From Myxococcales bacterium (GTDB lineage Bacteria > Myxococcota_A > Polyangia > Nannocystales > Nannocystaceae), in the NCBI GenBank assembly GCA_020633315.1, contig JACKDV010000003.1, positions 372,001 to 436,000 on the forward strand: 64,000 bases of DNA, in the 5' to 3' direction. Both the position numbers and the translations under genes were made by a program. Numbering within the stretch: the stretch's first letter is position 1; each line of letters opens with the position of its first letter. A model generated the notes under the pieces. The model ran no database searches, had not been told where the DNA came from, and saw only the letters and a list, made by a program, of their open reading frames with translations. Positions 33,891-43,779 of the stretch are shown piece by piece.

Positions 33891-36800
33891 ATGCCCGCTG
33901 CCGACGAGCTGCCCTTGCAGGAGGTGCTGCAGGCCCTCTCGTCGACGCCGCGAGGCAACCCGCAGCTTCGCGCGGCGCTGGCCACGACCTGCGCGCGCTG
34001 GCTGCTGCTGCGCGGCGACGAGGATGCCGCCGTCGGACACCTCGGCCATGCGCTCGAGATGGTGCCCGACCTGCGGCCGGCCATGCGCCTGCTGTATCGG
34101 ATCTTCCGCGGCCGTGGCGACGTGCGCTCTGCCGTCGCCTACCTCGACCAGGAGATCCGGGCCACCCGCCACCCTCGCGAGGCCGCGGCGCTCTACCGCG
34201 AGCGCGGCCAGCTGGTGGAGGCGCACTTCCACGATCTGGCCGCGGCCCAGCAGTGCTACCAGGCCGCGCTCAAGGCCACGCCCCGCGATCTGGCGGTGCT
34301 GCGCGCGGTCGAGCGGGTCTGCCTCGCGCGTGGTGAGGTGTTCCAGCTCATCGCCAACCTCGAGGCGCAGCTCGAGGTCGTGCGCGATCCGGCGCTGACC
34401 GCCGGCGTGCTGCATGACCTGGCCCTGCTCGAGGCGCGGCACAAGGGCGACCTGGCGCTGGCCGGCGATCTGGTGCTGGCCGCCCTGGCCATCGCTCCCG
34501 GGCACCTGCTGCTCGCCACCGACCTGTTCCGCCTGGCCGAGGCCGCCGGCGACAGCGAGCTGATGCTGCACGCGCTCGAGATCGAGGCCGAGTCCCGCCC
34601 GCCCGAGCGCCGCGCCCTGCCCCTGGCCCGGGCCGCGGTCACCCTGCGGGAGCAGCGGGAGCGCGCGGGCGCCCTGCTGCTGCTCGAGGCCGCCGCCCAG
34701 GCCCAGCCCCACAACGCCAGCCTGTGGCGCAGCCTCGAGGAGCTGGCCATGGCCACCAGCCGCCACGACATCGCGCTCGAGGCCTGCGTGGGCCAGCTGC
34801 GGGCCGTGGGCGACGAGGAGGATCCCGCGGCGCGGGCCGAGCTGTTCTACCGCATGGGCAAGCTGGCCCTGTTCCGCCTCGACCGGGCCAACGAGGGCCT
34901 GGCCGCCATGCGCAAGGCCCTGCGGCTCAACCCCAGCCACATCCCGGCCATCGAGGACACGGGGCGCTTCCTCAACGCCAACGGCATGTGGGCCCAGCTG
35001 CTCGAGCTCATCAAGCTCGAGATCGCCTCGGCCCCCGACGCCGGGCTCACCCGCGAGGAGCTGGCCCTGGCCCACCTGCGCGCGGGCCAGCTCATGGAGG
35101 AGCGGCTGGGCGAGCTCGACGGCGCGCGCGAGTGCTACGAGAACGCGATCGCGGCCCACCCGAGCTTCCGCCCCGCCTGCGATCGCCTCGAGCGGATCCT
35201 CCACCACCAGGGCGACCTGACCGCCCTGCGCCGCTACTACGCCGACGAGCTTTCGCGGGCCAAGACCCCGGCCCGCCGCAGCTTCCTGCTCTCGGTGCTC
35301 GGCCAGCTCCACGCCCGCGACGACGATCCCAACACCGCCATCAAGTACCTGGCCAACCTCCTCAAGGAGGATCCCAAGCACCTGCCCTCGCTGCAGGTGC
35401 TGGCCCGCATCCTGTCCCGGGCCGGGCGCCCGCGAGAGCTGCTCAAGGTCACCGAGCAAGAGATCGCGCTCACCGACAGCCCCGGCCGCAAGGCCAAGCT
35501 GCTGCACCGCTGCGGCGAGCTGGCCCTGAGCCTGGGCGAGCGCGACAAGGCCCGCGAGTGCTTCGAGCTGGCCCTCGACGCGGTGGACGACCACCTGCCC
35601 AGCCTCGACATGCTGGGCAAGCTGGTGCGCGAGGACGAGGACTGGGAGGGGCTGGTGACCCTGCTGCGCACCAAGCTGCTCTACGCCAACGACCGCGCGC
35701 GCCAGGTGGGGCTGCAGCTCGAGGTCGCCACCTTGCTGGCCAGCCGGCTCGAGCGCAAGCCCGAGGCGCTGGCCGAGCTCACCCGCCTGCTCGAGCGCTG
35801 GCCCCGACACCTGCCCGCCCTGCACGCGGCCGAGAGCCTGGCCACCTCGCTGGGCGAGCACGACAAGCTGCTCGAGCTGCTCGAGCAGCACATCGCCGCG
35901 GTCACCGGGCCCCGCACCCGCGCCCTGCTGCTGCACCGCGCCTCGCTGGTCCGCACCCAGCTCGGCGACGACGACGGGGCCGTGCGCGACCTGGTGCGGG
36001 CGCTCGAGCTGTGGCCGCAGCTCGGCGTGGCGCGGGCCGGCCTGCTGCGGCTCTACGAGCGCCTCGGTCGCTCCCGCGAGCTGCAGGCCTTCGCCGAGGC
36101 CGGCCTCACCTCCGAGCGCGGCGCCGACGATCGCCGCGCCATGGCCCTGCAGCTCGCCGAGCTGTCGCCCAAGCCGGTGGTCGCCATCCAGTACCTGGGC
36201 GCGGTGGCCGAGGCCCGCCCCGAGGACTACGTCACCCAGCTGCGGCTCGCCCGGGCCTGCCGGCAGGCGGGGCGTCCCTCTCGCGAGGCGGGGGCCCTGC
36301 AGGCCGCGGCCAACGTGTTCGGCAAGCAGCTGCCCCCCGAGGATCCCCACCTGCTCGCGCTGCGCTACCGGGCCGCGCGGGCCGAAGAGGCGGCGGGCAA
36401 CCTCGACCAGGCCGACGCGGCCTATGCCTCGATCCTCGACCACGAGCCGGGGCACCTGCTCGCCACCCGCGGGCGCCAGCGGATCAAGACCCGCAAGAAG
36501 GAAGCCGGGCTCACCCGCAGCGCCAAGGAGCTCGAGGCCGCGGCCGCAGCCACCAGCGTGGCCGCCGAGCAGGCCGCCTACCTCACCATCGCCGCCGATC
36601 TGCACGAGCGCCGCCAAGACCTCGAGTCGGCCATGCGCTCGGTCGACGCCGCGCTGCGGGCCAGCCCCGGCTACCTGCCCGCCCTGCACGCCCGCGCCCG
36701 CCTGCTCGAGCGGCAGGGCATCATGCAGCCCGGCGCCGACGCGATGGAGACGCTGGTCACCCTGGCCCAGCACCTGGCCAGCCCCGCGCACCGGGCCCGG

Positions 36801-38675
36801 GCGCTGTGCCGCGCGGGCACCCTGGCCCTGGGCCGCGGCAAGCGGGGCGAGCCCAACCCGCAGGCGTGGACCATGTTCTCCTCGGCCCTGGTCGCCGACC
36901 CGGGCAGCGACCGGGCCTTCCGCGGCCTGCGACGCACGCTGGTGCTGCACGGCCGCGAGGGCGCGCCGCCGCTGTCCCCCACCCTCACCGCCCGCCTCGA
37001 TCGCATGCGCGAGCGCGACGTGCTGGGGCCGGCCAGCCTCCGCGACCTCGCCCGCCTCGCCGCCGAGCTCGAGGGCCCCGAGCAGTCGGTCACCCTGCTG
37101 CGCGCCGGCCTCGACCTCGCCGACGACGACGCGGGCGTGCACGTGGACCTCGCCCAGGCCTACGGCCGCCTGGGTCGCTGGTCCGACGCCGTGCAGGAGC
37201 TCGAGGCCGCGCTGGCCCGCGAGCTGTCGCCCGAGCGCAAGGCCGCGCTGCACTTCTTCGCCGGCGATGCCCACCACCGCGCGGGCAACTCGGCCGCGGC
37301 CGTGCCCCACCTGCTGGCCGCGGGCCAGGGCGGCTACCACCCCAAGCACGCGCTCACGGCCGCCGATCGCATCGCGGCCAAGGTGGGCGACCTGGCCCAC
37401 CGGGTGGAGGCGCTGCAGCTGCTGGTCGAGATCGGCGACGGCCCCGAGCGCGTGTCCGGCCTGCGCTCGCTCGCCCAGCTCCACAGCGGCCCCCTGGGCC
37501 AGCCCGACGTGGCGGTCGAGCGCATGCGCGAGCTGCTGCTGCTGCGCCCCACCGACCTCGACGTGATCACCGAGCTGTGGCGCCTGCTCGAGAGCCTGGG
37601 GCGCCACGACGAGGCCACCGCGGTGCTGCTGGCCGGCGTGGCCCACCACCGCGCGTGGCTGCGCTCCTCGGGGCTGTCGGCCGACGGCCCCGCCACCATG
37701 GAGCTCTCGGGCGAGCCGGTGGCCGGCCTGCTGCACCTGTTCCGGGCGATGGGCGAGCGCGACGGCGTGTACCTGGCCTCGGCCGTGCTCGAGGTGGTCG
37801 ACCCCGATCTGGTGCCCGAGGGCCTGGCCCCCGACGAGCTGGTCACCGAGCCCTGGGCGCTGCCCGAGGGCCAGGAGGGCCGCCCCTTCGACGGCCTGGT
37901 GGGCGACCTGCCGGCCTCCTCCGCGCTCGACCTGCTGCGCGAGGGCGCGTTCTTCCTGGGGCACCTGCCCGGCACCACCGCCCCTCGCGAGGAGATCACC
38001 CAGCGACCGCTGCCGCCCAACAGCGCGGTGGTGATGGTCACCCGGGCGCTTTCCGACGCCATGGGCGTGCCGCTGCCGCGGGTGTTCGTCGACCCCGACG
38101 ACGAGGACGAGGTGCGGGCCTACCTCGCGGGCACGCCCTGCCTGGTGGTCGGCCGGCGGATCAACGGCGCGCCCTTCGGGGCCCCCGCCCGCGACGCCAT
38201 CGGCCGCGCCCTGCTGCGCCTGAGCACCGGCGGCGACGCCCTGCACCGCGAGCTCGCCCCCGCCCAGCTCAGCGCGGTGCTGCTGGCCCTGAGCGCCGCG
38301 GCCGGGGTGGAGATCGACGATGCCCCCGAGCACGACGCCGCCTACCTCGGGCGGGTGCAGGAGGCCCTGGCCGAGGGCGAGCCCTCCGACCTGGTCGACC
38401 TCGCGGTGGCCTTCGCCGAGACGATCGAGACCTTCGATCCCAACCAGCTGCTCGAGACCCTGCACGTGGCCGAGGACCGGGCCGGGGCCGTCTGTGCCGC
38501 CGACCCGCGCCCGCGCCTGCTCGCCCTGGCCGCGCAGGGGCAGCTCGCCGGCCCGCGCGGCTCCTCGGTGGTGGGCTACCTGCTCTCCGACGACCACCTC
38601 ACCCTGCGCCACAGCCTCGGCTACCTCACCGAGATCGCCGCGCCCATCCGGCGCGAGGAGGAGCCCTCGGCATGA
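33891..38675 (+). CDS. Giant TPR-type repeat protein (first of two)
   Basis: 1594 residues built almost entirely from TPR-like helical pairs. Examples are AVGHLGHALEMVPDLRPAMR, AAQQCYQAALKATPRDLAVL, GLAAMRKALRLNPSHIPAIE and NTAIKYLANLLKEDPKHLPS. The typical TPR positions (Ala/Gly at 8, Ala 20, Pro 32) recur about every 34-40 residues. No signal peptide or membrane segment, so it is probably cytoplasmic. The C-terminal ~300 residues change character (TAPREEITQRPLPPNSAVVM, VPLPRVFVDPDDEDEVRAYL, HLTLRHSLGYLTEIAAPIRR) and look like a globular domain. The ATG overlaps no other gene and has a good promoter 9 nt upstream. The stop is shared with the next start (ATGA). It is likely a scaffold; partners are unknown. 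Confidence 0.75.
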   Translation: MPAADELPLQEVLQALSSTPRGNPQLRAALATTCARWLLLRGDEDAAVGHLGHALEMVPDLRPAMRLLYRIFRGRGDVRSAVAYLDQEIRATRHPREAAALYRERGQLVEAHFHDLAAAQQCYQAALKATPRDLAVLRAVERVCLARGEVFQLIANLEAQLEVVRDPALTAGVLHDLALLEARHKGDLALAGDLVLAALAIAPGHLLLATDLFRLAEAAGDSELMLHALEIEAESRPPERRALPLARAAVTLREQRERAGALLLLEAAAQAQPHNASLWRSLEELAMATSRHDIALEACVGQLRAVGDEEDPAARAELFYRMGKLALFRLDRANEGLAAMRKALRLNPSHIPAIEDTGRFLNANGMWAQLLELIKLEIASAPDAGLTREELALAHLRAGQLMEERLGELDGARECYENAIAAHPSFRPACDRLERILHHQGDLTALRRYYADELSRAKTPARRSFLLSVLGQLHARDDDPNTAIKYLANLLKEDPKHLPSLQVLARILSRAGRPRELLKVTEQEIALTDSPGRKAKLLHRCGELALSLGERDKARECFELALDAVDDHLPSLDMLGKLVREDEDWEGLVTLLRTKLLYANDRARQVGLQLEVATLLASRLERKPEALAELTRLLERWPRHLPALHAAESLATSLGEHDKLLELLEQHIAAVTGPRTRALLLHRASLVRTQLGDDDGAVRDLVRALELWPQLGVARAGLLRLYERLGRSRELQAFAEAGLTSERGADDRRAMALQLAELSPKPVVAIQYLGAVAEARPEDYVTQLRLARACRQAGRPSREAGALQAAANVFGKQLPPEDPHLLALRYRAARAEEAAGNLDQADAAYASILDHEPGHLLATRGRQRIKTRKKEAGLTRSAKELEAAAAATSVAAEQAAYLTIAADLHERRQDLESAMRSVDAALRASPGYLPALHARARLLERQGIMQPGADAMETLVTLAQHLASPAHRARALCRAGTLALGRGKRGEPNPQAWTMFSSALVADPGSDRAFRGLRRTLVLHGREGAPPLSPTLTARLDRMRERDVLGPASLRDLARLAAELEGPEQSVTLLRAGLDLADDDAGVHVDLAQAYGRLGRWSDAVQELEAALARELSPERKAALHFFAGDAHHRAGNSAAAVPHLLAAGQGGYHPKHALTAADRIAAKVGDLAHRVEALQLLVEIGDGPERVSGLRSLAQLHSGPLGQPDVAVERMRELLLLRPTDLDVITELWRLLESLGRHDEATAVLLAGVAHHRAWLRSSGLSADGPATMELSGEPVAGLLHLFRAMGERDGVYLASAVLEVVDPDLVPEGLAPDELVTEPWALPEGQEGRPFDGLVGDLPASSALDLLREGAFFLGHLPGTTAPREEITQRPLPPNSAVVMVTRALSDAMGVPLPRVFVDPDDEDEVRAYLAGTPCLVVGRRINGAPFGAPARDAIGRALLRLSTGGDALHRELAPAQLSAVLLALSAAAGVEIDDAPEHDAAYLGRVQEALAEGEPSDLVDLAVAFAETIETFDPNQLLETLHVAEDRAGAVCAADPRPRLLALAAQGQLAGPRGSSVVGYLLSDDHLTLRHSLGYLTEIAAPIRREEEPSA

Positions 38676-41600
38676 GCGTGCCCGGCGATCCTCGCGGCGG
38701 CGAGGAGGTGATCGAGATCGAGGAGATCGAGGAGCTGTTCCCCGATTCCGAGGTCAGCGGCGTCCTCGATCTCACCGAGCTCGCCGAGCCCGAGGAGGGG
38801 ATCGTCGAGGGCCCCGACGGCCCGCCGCGGCTCATCGACGACCAGGCCACGCTGTGGCCGGCGCACTCGGGGCTGCACTCCACCATGCTGTCCACCGCCG
38901 GGCCCACCAGCGGCGCCGAGTCGTGGCAGCGGCTGGTGGAGGAGCTCGCCGAGGAGAGCCGCCTGTCGACCGACGAGGCGCTCGCGGGCGCCCTGCAGTG
39001 TGAGGCGGGGCGCCTGCTCATCGATCGCCTCGGTCGCAAGGAGGACGGCGAGCTGCTGCTGGCCCGCAGCCGCTCGCCCATCGCCGACGTGCTGCGCGCC
39101 CAGGTGGAGGGCGGCCTGTCCAACCTCGCGGCCGACCTCGCCACGCTCGAGCGCACCGCGGGCGACGAGGCCAAGGACCCCGCCGAGCGGGCCGCCGCCT
39201 GGGTGGAGTTCGGGCAGCTCTGCGAGGAGCGCACCTCCAACCTGCGCCGGGCCTACGACGCCTACCGCCGCGCCCTCGAGCTGGTGCCCGATCACCCCGT
39301 GGCCCTGAGCCTGGCCGCCGACGCCTCGGTGTTCCTCTCCGACCACCAGGGGGGCCAGCAGATCCTCGGCGAGCTGATCCCGCGGGTGGCCTCGTCGCCC
39401 ATGCGCGCCGCCCTGCTGCTCGACCTGGCCGACCTCACCCCCGACGCCGACGAGCGGCTCATCGGGCTCGAGCAGGCCCACCAGGCCGAGCCCCACGAAG
39501 AGACCGCGCTGCGCCGGCTGAGCCGGGCCGTGGCCGCCTCGGGCGACCGCGAGCACCTGGGGCAGCTCTACCGCGAGCTGGCGCAGGTGGCCGAGGATCC
39601 GGTGTCGGCGAGCACCGCCCTGCACCTGGCCTTCCTGTCGCTGGCCGAGTCGGCCCTGCCCGTGGACGACCTGGTGCTCGAGCTCGCCGCCCGCCACGAC
39701 CAGCGGGCCGACGACGCCAGCATGCTCGCGCCCCTGGCCGAGGTCGCCCTGCACGTGGAGCAGCGGATCGCGGCCGGCGAGGATCCCCGCGGCCTGCCCG
39801 AGAACATCGACGTGCTCGAGCGGCTCGCCCGCTGTCTCGACGATCCGCGCGAGCAGGCGCTGGTCCGCGAGCAGCTCGCCCGCATCCGCCTGAGCATGCT
39901 GCGCGAGGGCTTCGAGGCCGAGCACCACCCCGCCGACACCAGCACCGGCCTGCGCCGCCTCCCCGAGGACCGCGCCGTGCTCTGCGAGCGCCTCGAGGCC
40001 GACCTGCGCTTCTGCCTGGTGCACCTGCCCGAGCACCGCTGGGTGTGCGAGGCGCTGGCCGAGGTGCTCGACGTGCAGCGCAACCTGCCCGCGCTGGTGC
40101 TGCACCTCGAGGAGTGGGCGCGCACCCAGTCGGCCGGCCCCGGCCGCGCCACCATCCTGCTGCGCCTGGGCCGGCTGCACGAGCAGGAGCGCCGCGACCT
40201 GCCGCGCGCGGCCGAGATCTACGAGCTGGCGGTGGCCGAGGATCCCGACAACCCCGACTGCCTGCGGGCGCTGGGACGGATCTACGAGAAGATGCGCCGC
40301 TGGCCGCAGGCCGTGGCCAACCTGCGCCGCCAGATCTCCGAGACCCACGACGCCCCCGAGCGCGTGGCCGCCCAGCGCCGCCTGGCCACCATGGCCGAGC
40401 ACGAGCTGGGCGACGTGGACCTGGCCATCGCCGCGCTCGAGGAGGTCGCCCGCGACGACCCCGACGACATCCTCGCCCTGTACCAGCTCGCCAAGCTCAG
40501 CCGCGCGCACCGGCGGCCCGCGGTGCTGATCAACGCGCTGCAGCTGCTGGTCGATCGCGTGGGCGACGAGGTGGCGACCACCGCCGCCCTGGTCGAGCTG
40601 GGCGAGGTGCTCGAGCTGCACCTCAAGAAGCGCCGCGACGCCCGCGAGCGCTACGAGCGGGCCCTGGCCCTCACCCCCGGCTACACCCCGGCCCTGCGCG
40701 CCCTGGGCCGCATCTACCGGGACAACGGCGACCTCGAGCAGCTCGTGGGGCTGCAGACCAGCGACAAGGATCCCATCACCGATCCGGCCGTGCTCGCGTT
40801 CAAGGCGGGGCGCGTGTACTTCGACGAGGTCGGCGACGTCGACCGGGCGATCGACAAGCTGCGCGAGTCCTACGAGACCAACCCCGATCTGGCGCCCGCC
40901 CGCGAGCTGCTGCTGCAGCTGCTGACGGCGCGGCACCGCATCGAGGAGGCCTACGATCTGCTGCGCGCCCAGGACCTGCCCCGCACGCCGCCGCTGGTCG
41001 CCGACTACCACTACCGCCTCGGCCTGCTCGCCGAGGCCATCGCCCGCCAGCGCGCCCGCGAGGGCCGGCCCGAGGACGAGCTGGCCCAGGCCAACGACGC
41101 CGCGCTCCAGCACTACCGCGCCGCCCTGGTCGCCCAGCCCGATCACGGCCTGGCCTTCGAGCGATCACGGCGGCTGCTGGTCGCCCACCACGACGCGGAC
41201 AACCTGGTGCGCCTGGTGCAGGAGCTGCTCGAGCGCGAGGGTGACGACGCCATCGCCATGCACCTGGTGCTGCTGGGTCGCATGTACCTGTCGACCACCG
41301 AGGGCATCGTCGAGGCGCGGCGGGCCTACGAGGACGCCAGCCAGGCCGCGCCCGACGACTTCCTGGTGCGGCGCCAGCTCGAGAGCGTGCTGCGACTGGT
41401 GGGCGACACCAAGTCCCTGCCCGCGCTCTACCTGCGGGCGGCCCGGCACAGCGACGACACCCACCTCAAGGCCACCCTGCTGGTCGAGGCGGCCGAGCTG
41501 CTGCTGGGCACCGGCGCCCAGGAGGACCACGACCTGGCCGGCAAGGCGATCCTCGAGGCGCTCCACGAGGATCCCGGCAACCCCTACGCGGTGCGGCACC

Positions 41601-43708
41601 TCGAGCGCCTGCTCACCGAGCCCGAGTCCCCCTTCGTGATCAAGGACGCGGTCTCGGCCCGCGCGGTGCGGGCCCAGTCGGACGCGGAGCGGGCCATCTT
41701 CTACGTGGAGAGCGCGGAGCTGCTCGAGCGCGTGGGCGCGTGGGGCCAGGCCCGGCGGGCCTACCTCGCGGCCAAGGGCGCCCTGCCCGATCTGGCCCCC
41801 GCCAACCTCGGGCTGCAGCGCACCTCCAGCGACAAGCGCCAGCGCGCGGCCGCGGTGCGGGCTCCCACCTCGATCCACGTGCTGGTGGCCGAGGCCCGCG
41901 ACGCCGCGGTGCGCTCGGCCCGGGGCGACGTGACCGCCCGCGACCGGGCCCTGAAGATCATCGGCGAGATCCTCCAGCGCGACCCCCAGAACCGCGACGC
42001 CATCGCGCTGGCCCGCACCCTCGCGGGCCAGGCCGCGGATCCCGGGCCCGTCATCGAGCTACTCGCCGCCGTGTTCCCGCGGATCAAGGACGGCGACGTG
42101 CGCTACGAGCTGGCCCTGTTCCTGGGCGAGCACGCCGCGGCCCAGGACGTGGCGGTGCGCTACTACGAGGCCGCGTCCAAGGCCAAGCCCGAGGGGCGCC
42201 GCGCCCTGCGGGGGCTGGTCAATGCCTACCGCAAGATGGGCGACGACCGGCGCGCGGCCGAGGCCACCGAGCGCCTGCTCGAGCTGTTCGATCCCTCCGA
42301 GCCCTCGGCCATCGATCTACGGATGGGCATCGCCAGCTTCCTCAGCGCCGATCCCAAGACCCTGCCCCGCGCGATCGAGCACGCCCGCGTGGTGCTGCAG
42401 GCCCGCGGCGACGATCCGCGAGCCATCACCCTCATGGCCGACCTGCTGCAGCGGGCCGACCGTCGCCCCGAGGCCGCCGCGCTGCTCGATCGCCTCGCCA
42501 GCCGCGAGCGCAACCGCAACCGCCTGCACGACATCTTCCTGCGCAAGGCCAAGCTGCTCGCCGAGGTACCGGGGGCCGAGAACACCGCCCTCGAGGCCAT
42601 CGAGCGTGCCGCCGCGATCAACCCCGGCAACCGCGAGACCATCTCGCTGCTGGTCGACCAGCTCAACCGCACCGGCCAGTCCGCGCGGGTGGCCTCGTAC
42701 CTGCAGCCCATCCGCAGCGCGCTGGTGTCCAACATCGGGCGCGGCGCGGTCTCGCTGCGCGACCTGGGCCTGCTGGGCACCGTCTCGCGGCGGGCCCAGC
42801 CCGAGCTGGCCCGCATGGCCAGCGCGCTGCTGCAGGCGATGGAGCCCTCCCCCACCGCGCTGTCGGCCGAGCCGCGCAGCGAGGTCACGCGGGCCGGCCT
42901 CCGCACGGTGCTCGAGACCTCGTCGCTGCGGATCTCGCTGTTCTCGCCCGGCGAGCCGCCGCTGCTGCACGCCCTGCTGCAGACCCTCGACCCCGTGGTC
43001 TCTCGGCTGTCGCGAGACTTCCCCGTGGTCAACAACACGGACGCCGTGCCGGTGCCCTCGGGGACCGACCTGATGCGGCTCACCGAGATCGCCGCCCAGC
43101 ATGCCGCCCTGGTGGGCGCCCCCCCGCCCAAGCTCGGGGCCACCGCCTCGCCGGGCGCCGTGGTGTACCTGCAGGATCCCGAGCCCACCCTGCGCCTGGG
43201 CGCCAACCTGTGGAACCAGGGCGACGAGCGGGCGCTCGAGGGGCTCATCGCGCTGGGCATGGCCCGCTTCGCGCTGGGAGCCCCGCGCTCGCGCGCGCTG
43301 TCGCCGATGGCGATGGACCTGCTGCTCGCGGCCGCGTTCGAGGCCGTCAGCGTGTTCAACCCCATGACCGCCGACCCCGATCCGCGCCGGCTCAAGGAGC
43401 TCGCGGCTCACCTCGGCAAGGCGCTGCCGCCTCGCCAGCGGCGCGCGCTCGAGCGGCAGTGCCAGGGGCTGGCCAACCACGCCTTCGATGCCACCGCGCG
43501 CGCGATCCTGGCCACCGATCTGCACATGGCGGCCCTCATCGCCGGCAGCCCCGGCCCCGTGCTCGCCGGTGCGTGCCTGCTCGACGGCGTGGGGGGTGGA
43601 GGCCTCAAGCAGCGGATCAATCGCAGCCGCAGCTCGCAGGAGCTGCTCGCCCACCTGCTCGGAGACGCGTTCCTGGCCGCGCAGGCCGTGGTCGCCAAGC
43701 CCGAGTGA
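38672..43708 (+). CDS. Giant TPR-type repeat protein (second of two)
   Basis: 1678 residues, translationally coupled to the first giant protein by ATGA. The N-terminus is acidic (GGEEVIEIEEIEELFPDSEV), then TPR-like pairs run through most of the length (NLRRAYDAYRRALELVPDHP, RAAEIYELAVAEDPDNPDCL, DAVSARAVRAQSDAERAIFY). The last ~350 residues resemble the C-terminal domain of the first protein in style (LRISLFSPGEPPLLHALLQT, GAVVYLQDPEPTLRLGANLW, MARFALGAPRSRALSPMAMD). Both giants therefore share an architecture of TPR array plus C-terminal globular domain and may be ancient duplicates. The same frame is open for almost 4 kb upstream of the ATG because of GC bias; that part lies inside the first gene and is not coding. 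Confidence 0.75.
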   Translation: MSVPGDPRGGEEVIEIEEIEELFPDSEVSGVLDLTELAEPEEGIVEGPDGPPRLIDDQATLWPAHSGLHSTMLSTAGPTSGAESWQRLVEELAEESRLSTDEALAGALQCEAGRLLIDRLGRKEDGELLLARSRSPIADVLRAQVEGGLSNLAADLATLERTAGDEAKDPAERAAAWVEFGQLCEERTSNLRRAYDAYRRALELVPDHPVALSLAADASVFLSDHQGGQQILGELIPRVASSPMRAALLLDLADLTPDADERLIGLEQAHQAEPHEETALRRLSRAVAASGDREHLGQLYRELAQVAEDPVSASTALHLAFLSLAESALPVDDLVLELAARHDQRADDASMLAPLAEVALHVEQRIAAGEDPRGLPENIDVLERLARCLDDPREQALVREQLARIRLSMLREGFEAEHHPADTSTGLRRLPEDRAVLCERLEADLRFCLVHLPEHRWVCEALAEVLDVQRNLPALVLHLEEWARTQSAGPGRATILLRLGRLHEQERRDLPRAAEIYELAVAEDPDNPDCLRALGRIYEKMRRWPQAVANLRRQISETHDAPERVAAQRRLATMAEHELGDVDLAIAALEEVARDDPDDILALYQLAKLSRAHRRPAVLINALQLLVDRVGDEVATTAALVELGEVLELHLKKRRDARERYERALALTPGYTPALRALGRIYRDNGDLEQLVGLQTSDKDPITDPAVLAFKAGRVYFDEVGDVDRAIDKLRESYETNPDLAPARELLLQLLTARHRIEEAYDLLRAQDLPRTPPLVADYHYRLGLLAEAIARQRAREGRPEDELAQANDAALQHYRAALVAQPDHGLAFERSRRLLVAHHDADNLVRLVQELLEREGDDAIAMHLVLLGRMYLSTTEGIVEARRAYEDASQAAPDDFLVRRQLESVLRLVGDTKSLPALYLRAARHSDDTHLKATLLVEAAELLLGTGAQEDHDLAGKAILEALHEDPGNPYAVRHLERLLTEPESPFVIKDAVSARAVRAQSDAERAIFYVESAELLERVGAWGQARRAYLAAKGALPDLAPANLGLQRTSSDKRQRAAAVRAPTSIHVLVAEARDAAVRSARGDVTARDRALKIIGEILQRDPQNRDAIALARTLAGQAADPGPVIELLAAVFPRIKDGDVRYELALFLGEHAAAQDVAVRYYEAASKAKPEGRRALRGLVNAYRKMGDDRRAAEATERLLELFDPSEPSAIDLRMGIASFLSADPKTLPRAIEHARVVLQARGDDPRAITLMADLLQRADRRPEAAALLDRLASRERNRNRLHDIFLRKAKLLAEVPGAENTALEAIERAAAINPGNRETISLLVDQLNRTGQSARVASYLQPIRSALVSNIGRGAVSLRDLGLLGTVSRRAQPELARMASALLQAMEPSPTALSAEPRSEVTRAGLRTVLETSSLRISLFSPGEPPLLHALLQTLDPVVSRLSRDFPVVNNTDAVPVPSGTDLMRLTEIAAQHAALVGAPPPKLGATASPGAVVYLQDPEPTLRLGANLWNQGDERALEGLIALGMARFALGAPRSRALSPMAMDLLLAAAFEAVSVFNPMTADPDPRRLKELAAHLGKALPPRQRRALERQCQGLANHAFDATARAILATDLHMAALIAGSPGPVLAGACLLDGVGGGGLKQRINRSRSSQELLAHLLGDAFLAAQAVVAKPE

Positions 43709-43762
43709 GCCTCGCGCCCGGGCGACGGGGACGGCGGCTGGCCCCGTGGTCGTCGTCCGTCG

Positions 43763-43768
43763 TAGCCT
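43763..43768 (+). promoter_or_regulatory. Candidate -10 element (TAGCCT)
   Basis: TAGCCT ends 11 nt before the ATG at 43780. It has the same position and form as the elements before 2502 and 33891. No clear -35. Confidence 0.3.
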
Positions 43769-43779
43769 GGTTCGCGGTC

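Noticed and set aside
32064..38612. Open frame of 2182 codons on the minus strand opposite the first giant TPR gene
   Set aside because: Composition is Gly/Leu/Val/Gln-rich without any domain, it crosses the starts of several well-supported genes, and it is explained by GC-rich third positions of the plus-strand gene.
34724..38671. In-frame open extension of almost 4 kb upstream of the second giant TPR gene
   Set aside because: Its translation is Arg/Pro/Gly-rich shadow sequence inside the first giant gene; coding character begins only at the ATGA overlap at 38672.
38621..41146. Open frame of 841 codons on the minus strand opposite the second giant TPR gene
   Set aside because: Antisense shadow composition (Gly/Leu/Val/Gln); no start signal and no domain.
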